Origin: Rhinopithecus roxellana
Lineage: Eukaryota; Chordata; Mammalia; Primates; Cercopithecidae
Length of the DNA stretch: 64,000 nt
Reading direction: 5' to 3'
NCBI RefSeq assembly: GCF_007565055.1
Contig: NC_044561.1
Coordinates: 29,653,483-29,717,482 of the forward strand
The notes beneath the pieces were generated by a model. That model was not told where the DNA came from. It did no database searches and saw nothing but the letters and a program-made list of their open reading frames with translations. Shown here in pieces: positions 48,346-64,000 of the stretch; position 1 is the first letter of the stretch; each line of letters opens with the position of its first letter. A program made the position numbers and the translations under genes.

Positions 48346-49490
48346 CTTTCAAAACTGCTTTAGCTTGCATGCAGTTATGGGTACACACAATCAGTCTCTT
48401 AAAGAAGTTCATTCAAATTGTGGCGAAGATAATTCTTTTGATGTTCTTAAAAATTTGGAAAGAGGAATAACTAAATGTATGAATGCAAACATGTTTTGAT
48501 GACATGAATCTCAGCATTTAAAAATGACTGCTCTCTATAGAGGGGCAGAAGCTCCACTAGTCTCTGCTGGGGAAAATTTTTACTGGATGATAAAGCTCAT
48601 AATGGACTATACAGTAATGATCCTGTAGCTTTTCACTTAATATTTTTACAGTGCATAACCAAATCGCGGTATAATATTTCATCCCTCTTTTCTATGACTG
48701 CATATTTCAGTCCTTGAAAATTTTACAGATGGAGGGAAATAAGTTTTCTAATTTCACTCTTTTGTGATACATATTTTTATGTGGGTTTATTTTCATTGAA
48801 TTTTATTAGTACTGTTTTTTACTTGTAAACATAAAATATATCTCATGTTTCATGTTACTATATAGTCTTTAGATTAATTTCAACACATTTTGCCAAGTAT
48901 ATTTTTAATGTAGTTCTAATTAGCTTTAAACCATACATCATTCTTTTTCCAAAAAAAAATCTAAAGATTCCTATAGATTTAAAGTCTCATTAGAATACAT
49001 ATTATATTACTACTGTTTTGTATAGTAGTATAAGAATACTACTGTATTTCTATTATTTCTACTATTTTGTTTAGTACAATGATTCGATTGCATTAAGGAG
49101 ACAAAAAGTGTTCTAGAAGGGAATTTTGTGAGGAGATGGTGCTAACATAATAAGGTAATGCTCAGAATTATATGTATCCAAAGTTTCCAGAACTTTCCCT
49201 AACATTCCAGATACTCCCAATGTCTCTTCAAGAAAACCTCGAATTATTATAAATGGGCTCCAACCTTATACCATGAAGCATGAATTTAACCAAATATGTT
49301 TCCTCTTTTACCCAACTATTTTTAAAATCCAAGCCTTGTGCTCAGGTGCCCTAGAGTCATGATCCAATGTGACACTTCACAACCTCAAAGCAATTATTTC
49401 ACGTTTACAATTTATACACTAACTTATCTAAGAGTATTCCTCTCACTATTTGATCGCTGTTTAGGAGTGTTACATACATCATGTTGTATA
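48346..49490. other. No gene recognised
   Basis: A/T-rich unassigned DNA. Confidence 0.5.
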
Positions 49491-49499
49491 CTAATGTAG

Positions 49500-49730
49500 A
49501 TTATTTTTTTGCCCCCATTCATATATGTTTGAATTTGTGTAAGGGTCTTGCTTTTGATGTAATTCTCTCTAACCACATGAATGTATAAAAGTAACAAAGT
49601 CACTTTATGATCATAATGTGCCTGTTACACCTGGGGTCTCTGAACTTGCACTTAAGCAAATAAAAGAGTTTGTGGAAACAAACTTTATGTAGCATTTTGT
49701 TTGCTTGCATCCTGGAACAGCTTGGTTGTG
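49500..49730 (+). mobile_element. LTR-like fragment (tentative)
   Basis: A TATA-like 'gtataaaag' (49,583) is followed about 75 bases later by 'gcaaataaaagag' (49,660) and between them 'cctgttacacctggggtctctgaacttgc'. This spacing of promoter, start region and polyadenylation signal resembles an LTR. No flanking ends could be defined, so family and limits are uncertain. Confidence 0.3.
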
Positions 49731-49995
49731 CCTTCCACATTCTTTCAGAAGAAAAGTTACTTATCTTTGGACTAGGTCATCGGTAACACAAATTAGGGAA
49801 AAAATAATTAATTAATTTGAAAAAGGTATATGAAGACACTTTATGATTCTGATTTTTATTTAGCCTTTTGGAATGGGGCAAAAGATGGAGGAAACAATAG
49901 CTCTTATCTTATTGGAAGCGTTGTCTTTTAATTTTCTAAAACCTAGAGAAAACAATCGGCTGAAAGATAAGGAAACAGCCTGCTATGGTAATTTC

Positions 49996-50390
49996 TTGGT
50001 TCATTTTGTGCTGCTGTAACAGAATACCTGAATCTGGGTAATTTATAAAGAACAGAGATTTGTTTCTTATAGTTATAGTGACTGGGAAGTCCAAGGTCAA
50101 GGGGCTGGCATCTGGTGAGGGCCTTCTTGCATCATAACATGGCAAACGGCATCACACTGTGAGAGAGCATGTGAGAGAAGGAAGGGGGATTAACTCATCC
50201 TTTATGAAGATGCCCCTACTGCTATAATGAACCCACTCCTATAATAATAGCATTAATCCATTTGTGAGGGCAAAACTCTCATAACCTAATCACCTTTTTA
50301 AAGATTCCACCTCTCAACACTGTTGCATTAGGGATTGAGTTTTCAACAAATGAACTTTGGGGATACAATCAAATCATAGCAGGGGCTCAT
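49996..50390 (-). mobile_element. MLT1A-type MaLR solo LTR
   Basis: 'cattttgtgctgctgtaacagaatacctgaatctgggtaatttataaagaacagagatttg', 'ggcatctggtgagggccttcttgc', 'gcattaatccatttgtgagggc', 'acctctcaacactgttgcattagggattgag', and 'atgaactttggggatacaatcaaatcatagca' form an antisense MLT1A LTR. Confidence 0.85.
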
Positions 50391-50394
50391 GGTG

Positions 50395-51560
50395 ATAGCC
50401 CTTAATAGGACAAATGGGTTTATGCTCCAAGTTGCCGAGGTCTGAGAAACACCAGGACAAGATTAAGTAGAAATGAACAAAAATGGAAGATACTAAATAT
50501 ATGATATAATTGTAATTGTGTTTCTATAAATTTCATTAATTTAATACATTTATCAGATTTATAATAATGTGAAATAGTTATGCCCAAATGTTTTCATTAG
50601 ATCTTTATTTTGGTGAAATGCATAATTAAGTAGAAATAGAATCTCTCACACACAATATGGAATCGATGTCTCAGAACTGAAAGAAAATTTAATAATTGTT
50701 TATGTTCTTTTCAATCAATGCTGGACACCTTTAAAACATATAGTTATTTTGCCAGTCTCAGCTTAAATCTTTTACAAGAATAAAGAATCAACAATTTTCT
50801 ACAGCAGTTTATATTATTGTGAGTAATTCTAATTTTAGAAGTCTATTTTACATTGATGTACCCATATCTTCCATATTGATTTTATCCCTTGAACTAATAT
50901 GACAAAAATTATATTATCTTTTCCATAACAGTTGTAGTTGTCAAACCATTGTACATAGCCATTGTTCACACTAGGCACCCAAATTTACTTAAACTATTTT
51001 TTATATGGTTTCTGGAACCTTCCAAACTGTGATTTTTTTCCCTTGAGTACTTTACAATTGTGTAATATTAGTTTTAAAGTGCAAAACTTAGAACTAAACA
51101 GAATAAAAACAATATAAAATCCAGTTATGTATCTAGATCTGTATATCTCACTTTTAGTGACTCAGATTTAGATTGCATACTATGTCACATTGTGTATAAA
51201 GACTTACATAAAGCTGGCAGTCAAACAGAACCTCCAGTTCTCCTTCAGATATGCTACTCTTAGTTCAGATCTTCACTATATAGCATAAGATATAATTTTT
51301 ATAAGTTCAGAATGTGTGAAAAACATTAAATTGTTATCTAAAGCAGTCTGTATTGTTTCAAAGCTAGATGTTTTCTAAGTGCACCATAAATACATTGCAT
51401 ATTTCTTTTAAAAAAGAAAAGTTAAATGACACATTGTTTTTGCATGTTTCTCTAATGTAAATTATAATGTTAAATCAAAAGTACAGACATTAATAAAACA
51501 ATGTCCGTGTGTGTATGTGTCTAATGGTTGAGTGTCCAGAAATATGTACAATGCTCAATT
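50395..51560. other. No gene recognised
   Basis: A/T-rich unassigned DNA. Confidence 0.5.
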
Positions 51561-51564
51561 GTTG

Positions 51565-52444
<880 letters not shown>

Positions 52445-52886
52445 TTTTTACTTAGTTCTAAATATACAGATACTTAGAAGCATGTATGAGATTTTAAATT
52501 TTAATAGTTAGAAATTACTTGGAGTTATTTTGGTTTTCTTATTAAAAAAAATATATATAAATAATATGTATATTCATTTTACTTAAGAACAAAAAGGATA
52601 GCATCATCTCACACTACATACGTGCTGTATCATCTTACTCATAGGCTTCATGTAGTCCTGTAACCTCTTCTGAATTCCATTTGAGAACTTCGTGATAGAA
52701 AAAATAATAACTTTAGAATCTTGACTGCAAAGCAGAGTGTGACATACTGGAGTATATTGTTATATTGCTTGAGTAATTTTTCAAAATAATTACTGTGTTT
52801 GTTGAGTATTTTGCAATAGTGTTTTCAAATTAAAGCCCAACATAATGGTGAAATGCCTCTGAGAAAATGGATTATATGAAAACGAG

Positions 52887-53229
<343 letters not shown>

Positions 53230-55240
53230 TCATTACCATTTGATATTATTTACCAATGCAAAATCAGAAATATGGTCCTGTGAAACTCTAAATCATTACA
53301 AATCATCTTCACTCTCAACAACAAGAACCCAAAGTAGACAAGGTGATTGCACTCCATTGTCAATAAAATCAACTTAAGGCTATGTTATCTTACATCATTT
53401 TTCCTTGATATTTATATTCACTAGAAACTACGAATACATAAAATAAAATTTCCACATATAGAATTATCATCTATCAATTAGAATATCAAATTATCCTTTG
53501 AAATCAAACAACAATAATAATGGAAACTTCAATTTTAAATAGAAAATGTAATATTAACAGCTTATAAATGGAAACAAATTTGCTAGTTGCTCTGTTATCC
53601 ACAGTGTAACTTCAGTTATACAGCAAAGAAAACCCTGCAATAAAAAGTATCTGTTTTTCTTGCTGGTGAATCATACACATTGCACTTTTCAAGGAGGAAA
53701 CAGTTTTTCAGATGGGAATAGAAGTAAATATCAGCCAAAGTAAGAAAAGTTAAAGCTCATCCCATTGCCACCACGGTCTGTTAAAGTTCCATACATATTT
53801 TTCCAATTGTGTACCAAGAATCTAAGTAATGCAAAGTGATGCCAAACCTAAATGGTTTAGGTCATCATATATTAATATAAATTACACAGTTAATTCATAC
53901 ATTATTACAATCAACTGTGATGACTTGGTTATGAATGTTCTTCTAATAAGATAATAGGAAGAACATTACTGTGGCGGAGGCAAAGTAGAAAGGAAAATGG
54001 TAAATAGAACCCGAATTTGTATTCACCATTATCTACACTTTCCTCTCCTTCACTGACTTTTTATTTCAAAGAACAGAGTGCCTAACTCTCTTTTTCTAAA
54101 ATGTACTTTCTAGTTACGTGGTTTATTAAAGGGAACATCACATAGGAAACACAGGGATGTACAATCCAGGCCACAAATTTTCTCCCTGGAAAATTTATGC
54201 CTGTGGATCCCTGTTTTCTTCTTTCCCCTCTGTATGAGTCAGCTGTAACTTCCTGCACTGTTGGTGTTCTTTTGACCCATGCCACCTTCTTAGGACAGAT
54301 GACATGTTCCCGCACTCTCTAGCATCAGAGAATTATGGCCTCCTCTTCAGCTAGAGGGCAGTAAAAAGTCACTCCAAGGTACAAATGATGGAAGACTTGA
54401 CTCAAAACAAAACCAGGCCTAGGCTTTTTACTATACTATATGGGAATGAAAATCAAACAACCAAAACGATACAGACAAATTCAATTAACCTGATATCCTT
54501 TTTGAGTCCAGATTGACATAGTCGAAGGTCATTTTCTCCCACAGAGGACTGTTGCTTGAGGTATGACCACAGGGAGGTGCTAATTCTATCATTATTACGT
54601 TTTCATAAGATTTAAGGCCCTCCAAGTCAGAAAATCTAACAAGCTGACTTATGAGAACTTGTCAGAAAAGTAATTTAAAAGAGATGTGATAGTAGTCTTC
54701 AAATCTCAAAAGGTATTAACAAAAATAAAATGAATTACATAGGAGAAACTTTGAGATGGCCTTAAATGTCATTCCTTCAAAGCGTTCTTTATATAAGTCA
54801 ATTTAGATAATGACCACTTGAATGTTCCGCCCAAAGCTGCACAGTTGGTTCGTGGTAGAGAGATGAGGAAAAGTTACGAACAGACACTGAATGGTTATGG
54901 TAAGCACTAGGAAAACAAACATGTGTAAGACATGGAACTGATCATTCAAGATAGCACAGTACACTGGCAAAATTGGAATTTGTATCTACAACTCAAATGT
55001 CATGGGGGCAATGCTAAAACCACAAGTAATCTTTATGATTCACACATGCCAAGAAAACCACACAGAAGTTTGGAGTCAGAGCCATAAACTGTAATAAACT
55101 ATTTCCCTGAAAATTCTCATCTGCATTCTCTCTAGACAACTTTAGAGGGCTAATTGAGGATGCAAGCGCATGGGGTCCTGGCCATCTCTAGCTTTCATTG
55201 TATCTACTATGAATCTTTACATAATTGAAGTGATTCCCAC
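53230..55240. other. No gene recognised
   Basis: About 2 kb of unassigned DNA, somewhat less A/T-biased at 54,160-54,350. The minus-strand frame of 77 codons at 54,082-54,315 has no recognisable features. Confidence 0.5.
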
Positions 55241-55244
55241 CATT

Positions 55245-56545
55245 AGTAAAATCCATACTTTTTTATTTTTAATTTTCATTTTTTCTGGATGCATAATAGT
55301 TATAAATGTTTATAGTTTCATATGATATTTTGATTCATGTATACTATTATACTATGTGTAATGATCAAATCAGGGTAGTTGGGATATCCATCACTTGAAA
55401 CATCTATTATTTCTTTGTGTTGAGATTATTCCAATTTCACTCTTCTAGCTATTTTGAAATATAAAATAAATCATTGTTAACTATGATTGCCCTATTTTGC
55501 TATCAAACACTAGATCTTATTCCTTCTATCTAACTGTATCTTTGTACTCATTGTCCAACCCTTCTTTATCCTTCCTCTCCAGCACTCGTCTCGGTCTCTG
55601 GTAGGCATTCAACTCTTGAGATCAATTATTTTAGCTCCTACTTATGGATGAGAACATGCTATTTTTATATTTTTGTGTCTGGCTTATTTTATGTATCATA
55701 ATGTCCTCCAATTCCATCCATATTATTACAAATGCTAGGATTTATTTATTTTCTTTTTCTTATCTTTTTTTTCTTTTTTTAAATTGGGTCTCTCTCAGTT
55801 ACCTAGGCTGGAGTGCATTGGACTATCACAGGTCACTGCAGCCTCAGTCTCCTGGGTTCAAGTGATCCTCCTGTGCCTCAGCCTCCCAAGAAGCTGGAGA
55901 TTCAGGCATGCACCACCATTTTTTTTTTGAGAGACAGGGTCTCTCTATGTTGCCCAGGCTGGTCTCAAACTCCTAGGCTTAGGCAATCCATTCAACAATT
56001 TTGATGGACACTTAGTTTTGTTCAATAGTTTGATTATTATAAATAGTGCTGCAATAAACATGGGAGTGCAGATATCTCTTGGCTATATGAACTTCCTTGC
56101 TTTTGGATATATACCTAGCAGTGGGATTGCTGGATTATATGGTAGTTTTATTTATTTATTTACTTTGAGACACCGCCACACTTTTTCCAATAGCAACTAT
56201 GCTAATTTACATTCTTCACAGAAATAGAAACATAATCCTAAAATTTCTATAGAACTATAAAAGATCCAGAATAGCCAAAGCAATTCTTAGCAACAACAAC
56301 AACAAAAACAAAACAAAGCTGAAGGCATTACATTACTTGACTTCAAATTACACTACAAAGCCATAGTAAGTAAAACAGCATGGTAGTGTCACAAAAACAT
56401 ACACATTGAACAATGGAACAGAATGGAAAAACCAGAAATAAATTCATGAATGTAATCTATGGATTTATAGTCAACGTATTTTTGACAAAAATGTCAAGAA
56501 CATACATTGGGAAAAGGACAGAGTATTCAAAAGTATATACTTTGA
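55245..56545 (-). mobile_element. L1MA-type element with inverted 5' part, plus nested Alu
   Basis: 55,245-56,215 is antisense: 3'UTR ('tgatattttgattcatgta', 'tcaaatcagggtagttgggatatccatcac') and late ORF2 ('gtgctgcaataaacatgggagtgcag', 'gcagtgggattgctggatt'). From about 56,215 it is sense and further upstream in ORF2 ('cacagaaatagaaacataatcctaaaattt', 'aagccatagtaagtaaaacagcatgg', 'gaacaatggaacagaatgg'). This is again a twin-priming-like layout. The Alu at 55,785-55,990 is inserted within the antisense part. Confidence 0.75.
55785..55990 (-). mobile_element. AluJ-like element, partial
   Basis: 'ttgggtctctctcagttacctaggctggagtgcattgg' to 'gttgcccaggctggtctcaaactcctaggcttaggcaatcc', with an internal T-run at 55,920. 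Antisense, old and partial. Confidence 0.75.
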
Positions 56546-57893
56546 CTTATTTTCTGGGAAAAATGTAGCTGTTTTACTGACTTTCATAGTTTCATTCTTT
56601 AGTGTCTTGTTTTATACACAAAATATATTTATGTAAAGGCAGTCTAGGACCAAAAACTCAAGGAACTTCTGTGAGAATCCAACAAAAAGGATAAAATATA
56701 AACATTAAAATTTTGCCTCACACATTTTATAGGTATAAATTAGGCTTTACACAACTTCCAGTATTGATTTTATATTGTGTAATGCCAAAATTAAATTGCC
56801 ACTTAACGAGCTAATAGAAAATTTCATCTGTAAATTTATTATAATTTACATCTCATCAGATATAATGGTTATACTTCAAAGGTAACATCAAAATCCATAA
56901 ATTTTTGCTAGTATGGTCATGAAACACTGTCATTGCATTAGCCTATGATGGGGTTTTGAAATCCATTCACTAAGTTGTGAAGGGCAAGTATGGAGTGAAG
57001 AAATCTTTGCTGCAGCTAGGAATTTAGCATAATTCTGCTATCTTCTTTGAGACCTCGCTAACTTTTTAGTGTATTCCTGGAGTGGTACACAGCTTCTTGC
57101 TGCTCCAGGGACAGAACTCATGCTTCTTTCTTTGTAAGGGTATTAGGTGAAACTTCTCTCTGTTTCTTTTTCACTTTTTTGTATTCCTACTCTGCTCCCC
57201 TCAACAATATTAAAACTCTTTATTTTCTCTCTCTATTTTCAAGACACGTAGATTTTAACAAATAAATATGCTCCTTCTAAATTTTCTCCTATGTGACTGT
57301 TTTTGATGAGGGAAGGTACAATATAGAAAGAACAAATCAAACACATTTCCTATAACTTTTTTTGTCCAGTGCCCTCCCTCAGACACTGCACAGTGCCTGG
57401 GAGGTTGTGGGGTAGTGGCAAATAGCAGTGGTTCTATAACAAATAAGAGTGCTAAGAGTCAATGATCTGGGATGTCCAACTGGAGGGAATCATTTCACTG
57501 AGCAAATCCTGTTTAATTACAAAATCTATACACTTCTTCAGGGAGGCTGTGTAACATGTCTCCTCATGTGCTGAGTGACAACATTTACCTCCTCCTTCTC
57601 AGTCTCTCTGTTCACATTCACAGTATTGCCTGTCAACATCCTGTGGGCCATACCTGAGGCTGTGTCACCAACTCTGCATTCTGTCAAATATTCTTCTAAT
57701 AAAGTAAATGAATAAAGAACACATCTGAATGCAACTTTTTTTTTTTTTTTTACAGATGTTTATTTCTCCACTTTCTTTACCTGAAGAAATCTTTCTCATT
57801 AATTAGGAGTTAATTATCTTTATTGGTATTTTTCCCCTATTTTTACTTTTCTGGTTTCATGTTATCCCATCAACATGCCTATCATATTACCTA
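56546..57893. other. No gene recognised
   Basis: Unassigned A/T-rich DNA. Confidence 0.5.
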
Positions 57894-57990
57894 ACCTCCT
57901 TGAATTCTTTCCTTCTCTTCCTCTTCTCTTCTCCTCCCCTTCTTGCCCCTCCTTTCCTCTCCCCCTCTTCCTCTCCTCTGCCCTTCCTTT
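57894..57990. repeat. Polypyrimidine tract, ~95 bp
   Basis: Almost pure C/T on the + strand from 'ctccttgaattctttccttctc' to 'cccttcctttcctgg', directly before an LTR. The open frames on both strands here are low-complexity artefacts. Confidence 0.8.
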
Positions 57991-57993
57991 CCT

Positions 57994-58346
57994 GGTATGG
58001 TTTGGCTGTGTCCCCACCCAAATCTCTATTGAATTGTAGCTCCCATAATTCCTATGTGTCATGGGAGAAACCCGGTGGAGACAGTTGAATCATGAGGGTG
58101 GATTTTTCCCCTGCTGTTCTCATGATAGTGAATAAGTCTTATGAGATCTGATGGAATTCCCCTAGAGGCAAGCTCTCTCTTGCCTGCTGCCATGGAAGAC
58201 GTGACTTTGCTCCTCATTCACCTTCTGCCATGAATGTGAGACCTCCCCAGCTATCTGGAACTGTGAGTCAATTAAACCTCTTTCCTTTATAAATTACCCA
58301 GTCTCAGGTATGTCTTTATTAGCAGCATGAGAATGGACTAATACAT
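57994..58346 (+). mobile_element. MST/THE1-type MaLR solo LTR
   Basis: 'tggtatggtttggctgtgtccccacccaaatctc', 'gtagctcccataattcctatgtgtcatggg', 'gctgttctcatgatagtgaataagtc', 'ctcccca..ctatctggaactgtgagtcaattaaacc' and 'gtctttattagcagcatgagaatggactaataca'. Sense orientation, complete LTR, no internal region. Opposite in orientation to the related LTR at 47.2 kb. Confidence 0.9.
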
Positions 58347-60981
<2,635 letters not shown>

Positions 60982-61159
60982 TTATTTTATAATATTATTA
61001 TACCGATTATCCCTAACTCTATTCCATTTACCTCCTTGTTTCTTCCTTGCATTTATTATAATCATTGAATAGCTTGAATATTTCAAAAATATACATTGTG
61101 TTTTTCGGGATATGAGTGTGATCCTCATTTTAAAACAGTATATTTTACTGTCACTCTTA

Positions 61160-61850
<691 letters not shown>

Positions 61851-61859
61851 AACTATGTT

Positions 61860-62540
61860 TTTAAAAGCCATCCACGTGGCTGGATGCAAGCGTGATAGTA
61901 AAAATACATAATATTTTTAATATGCCATGGATATTGATTAGTGAAATCAGACATTGGCATAAATAACTGCTGTAATTATACCTATGCAAATCAGCTTAAC
62001 ATTAGCTCAGGACACATGTACACCTAATGAATTGTTTCTAACCCTTACATAGTATTTCACCATATTCTGTAGTATTCCATGCATCATAGCCATGGCTACT
62101 TGTATTGTCTTCTGATCTCTTCTTCCATAAGCAATATAGCAGTAAACATTGTCGTGAATGTCTTTTTGTAGATCTATGTGATAAATCCTCTGGTTTATGT
62201 TCCCTAGCGTAAAATTAATGCATCGTGGGTGACATGCATTTTCATTTCAGTGAGTACTGTCAGATCATCACCTAGAAGTGTTATCCATATACACAACAAC
62301 AGTGTATGAGATCTTGGCATTTCTCTAAACTTTCATAATACTTACCTCACTGCCTACTTGTTACATAATTTATGAGTGGAAAGAGATATCATTGTTTTAC
62401 ATACAATCAAATTTGAGTTAATTTGATAATTTCCTAAAAAGTTGCTAAATATTTTGGATATATCTTGAGGAGGAAGATTGATCTGCAATTTTCCTTTGCA
62501 TCAAGACTTTGGTTTTGAAATCAAGGTTATTCTAGAAATA
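61860..62540. other. No gene; faint L1M-like antisense sequence
   Basis: Phrases such as 'tagtattccatgcatcatagcc' and 'agtaaacattgtcgtgaatg' suggest very old antisense L1. Too diverged to delimit. Confidence 0.35.
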
Positions 62541-62544
62541 CAGC

Positions 62545-64000
62545 TAATCAGGAAGGTGAAAGTGTTCTACATCAAAAATTACAAAACACTGCTCAAAGTA
62601 AACAGAGATGGCAAAGCAAATGGAAAAACATTCCATTCTCATGGATAGGAAGATTCAATGTTGATAAAACGGCCATACTGTTCAGAGCAATTTATGAATT
62701 CAATGCTACTCCTATCAAACTATCAATGATACTCTACAAAATTAGAAAAAAACTATTATAAAGTTCTTATGGAATCAAGGCAATTCTAAACAAAAAGAAC
62801 AAAGACGGAGGCATTATGCCTGACCTTAAACTATGCTACAAGACTACAGTGACCAAAACAGCATGGTACTGGTACAAAAACAGACTCATAGACCAATGGA
62901 ACAGAATAGAGAGCCCAGAAATAAGCCATACACCTGTAACCATCTGATCTTCAATAAGTAGACAGAAACAAGTAATGGGGAAAAGACTGCCTATTCAATG
63001 AATGGTTCTGGGATAACTGGCTACTCATATGCAGATTGAAACTAGACACCTTCCTTACACCATAGACAAAAATCAACTCAAGATAGATTAAATACTTAAA
63101 TGTAAACCTCAAACTATAAAAACCCTGGAAAATAACCTAAGAAATACCATTTGGGACACCGGATCTGGCAAAGATTTCATGATGAAGATGCCACAGCAAC
63201 TGCAACAAAAACAAAAATTGACAAATGGGACCTAATTAAACTGAAGAGCTTCTGCACAGCAAAAGAAACTATCAACAGAATAAACAGATAGCCTATAGAA
63301 TGAGAGTAAATACTTGCAAACTCTTCATCAACTGACAAAGGTCTAACACCCAGAATCTATAAGAAACTTAAACTAATCAACAAGCAAAAAAAAAAAAAAA
63401 AACATTAAAAAGTGGACAAAAAATAAAAGAAAGGTACTTTTCTTCTATTGAGTACCTGCTGATCACTGAAAAAAGGACACACACAGATACTTCTCAAAAG
63501 AAGACATACATGTAGCCAACAAGCATATGAAAAATGCTCAACATCACTAATCATTATAGAAATGCAAATCAAAACTACAGTGAGATACCGTCTCACAACA
63601 GTCAGAATGGCTTCTACATAAAAGTCAAAAAATATCAGAAGCTGGCAAGTCTGCAGAGAAAAGGGAACACTTAAAAACTGCTGGTGGAAATGTAAATTAG
63701 TTCAGCCATTGTGGAAGCAATTTGGCGATTTCTCAAAAAACTGAAAGCAGAATTACCATTCAACCCATCAATCTCATTATTGGGTATATACCCAGAGGAA
63801 TATAAATTATTCTATCATAAAGACACATCTATGCGTATGTTCATTGTAGCACTATTCACAATATCAAATACATCACATCAATCTAAATGCCCACCAGTGG
63901 TAGACTGGATTAGGAAAATGTGGTACATATACAGTATGGAATAATACACACCCATAAAAGGAATGAGATCTTTCTTGTCCTTTGTAACAACATCAATGGA
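62545..64000 (+). mobile_element. L1 ORF2 segment (L1MA/L1PB class), continues past window
   Basis: Sense ORF2: 'attctcatggataggaagattcaatgttgataaaacggcc', 'acagcatggtactggtacaaaaacag', 'accaatggaacagaatagagagcccagaaataag', 'aaattagttcagccattgtggaagc', 'tgggtatatacccagagg'. Broken frames; only a 77-codon C-terminal piece stays open (63,711-63,944). The 3' end lies beyond the right edge. Confidence 0.85.

Overview
The window is primate nuclear DNA, and the Alu sequences point to an Old World monkey. Three Alu copies (11,641-11,950, 41,208-41,506 and 46,334-46,650) share diagnostic bases I associate with the cercopithecid AluYR group: 'ctcaa(g/a)cctgtaatcc', 'aactagccggg(c/t)gagg', and in two of them 'gatccggccactgc'. 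Gene content matches the high-glycine-tyrosine keratin-associated protein (KRTAP) cluster on human chromosome 21q22.1, read here in reverse relative to the human chromosome. No multi-exon gene is visible, and most of the window is interspersed repeats plus old A/T-rich intergenic DNA.

Left part, 1-22.7 kb: four KRTAP21-type single-exon loci, all on the + strand. In order they are a frameshifted relic (1,947), a copy with two nonsense codons and a damaged TATA box (4,969), an intact 73-codon gene with TATA box and AATAAA (6,283), and a greatly expanded copy (18,257). The last has a continuous 341-codon reading frame interrupted by two TAG codons exactly 198 bp apart. The loci arose in stages. 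A 5.4-5.7 kb block is duplicated (about 4.01-9.69 kb and 17.27-22.63 kb). Inside the first block, a further 1.3 kb tandem duplication made the copies at 4,969 and 6,283. An old L1 (9.72-14.86 kb, itself carrying an AluY and a Tigger-type transposon) and a young L1PA 3' end (16.18-17.20 kb) now lie between the two large blocks. The proteins would be structural matrix proteins of the hair shaft cortex; the dead and living copies show rapid gain and loss in this family.

Middle part, 22.7-43 kb: repeat-rich DNA. It holds an L1 rearranged in twin-priming style (27.04-28.10 kb), degraded L1M material, and a 3.4 kb 5'-truncated L1 on the minus strand (30.73-34.13 kb). It also holds a nearly complete TMEM14C mRNA retrocopy with an intact 112-codon frame, bounded by a 13-bp target-site duplication (34.33-35.32 kb). 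Three MER5A-like elements, a long polypyrimidine tract and a tail-to-tail Alu pair follow.

Right part, 43-64 kb: a GAPDH processed pseudogene on the minus strand split by an MLT1-type LTR and an L1M 3' end, several MaLR LTRs, further Alus, a second inverted L1, a Tigger-type transposon, and an L1 running off the right edge. A cysteine-rich stretch near 48.07-48.28 kb may be a decayed KRTAP gene.
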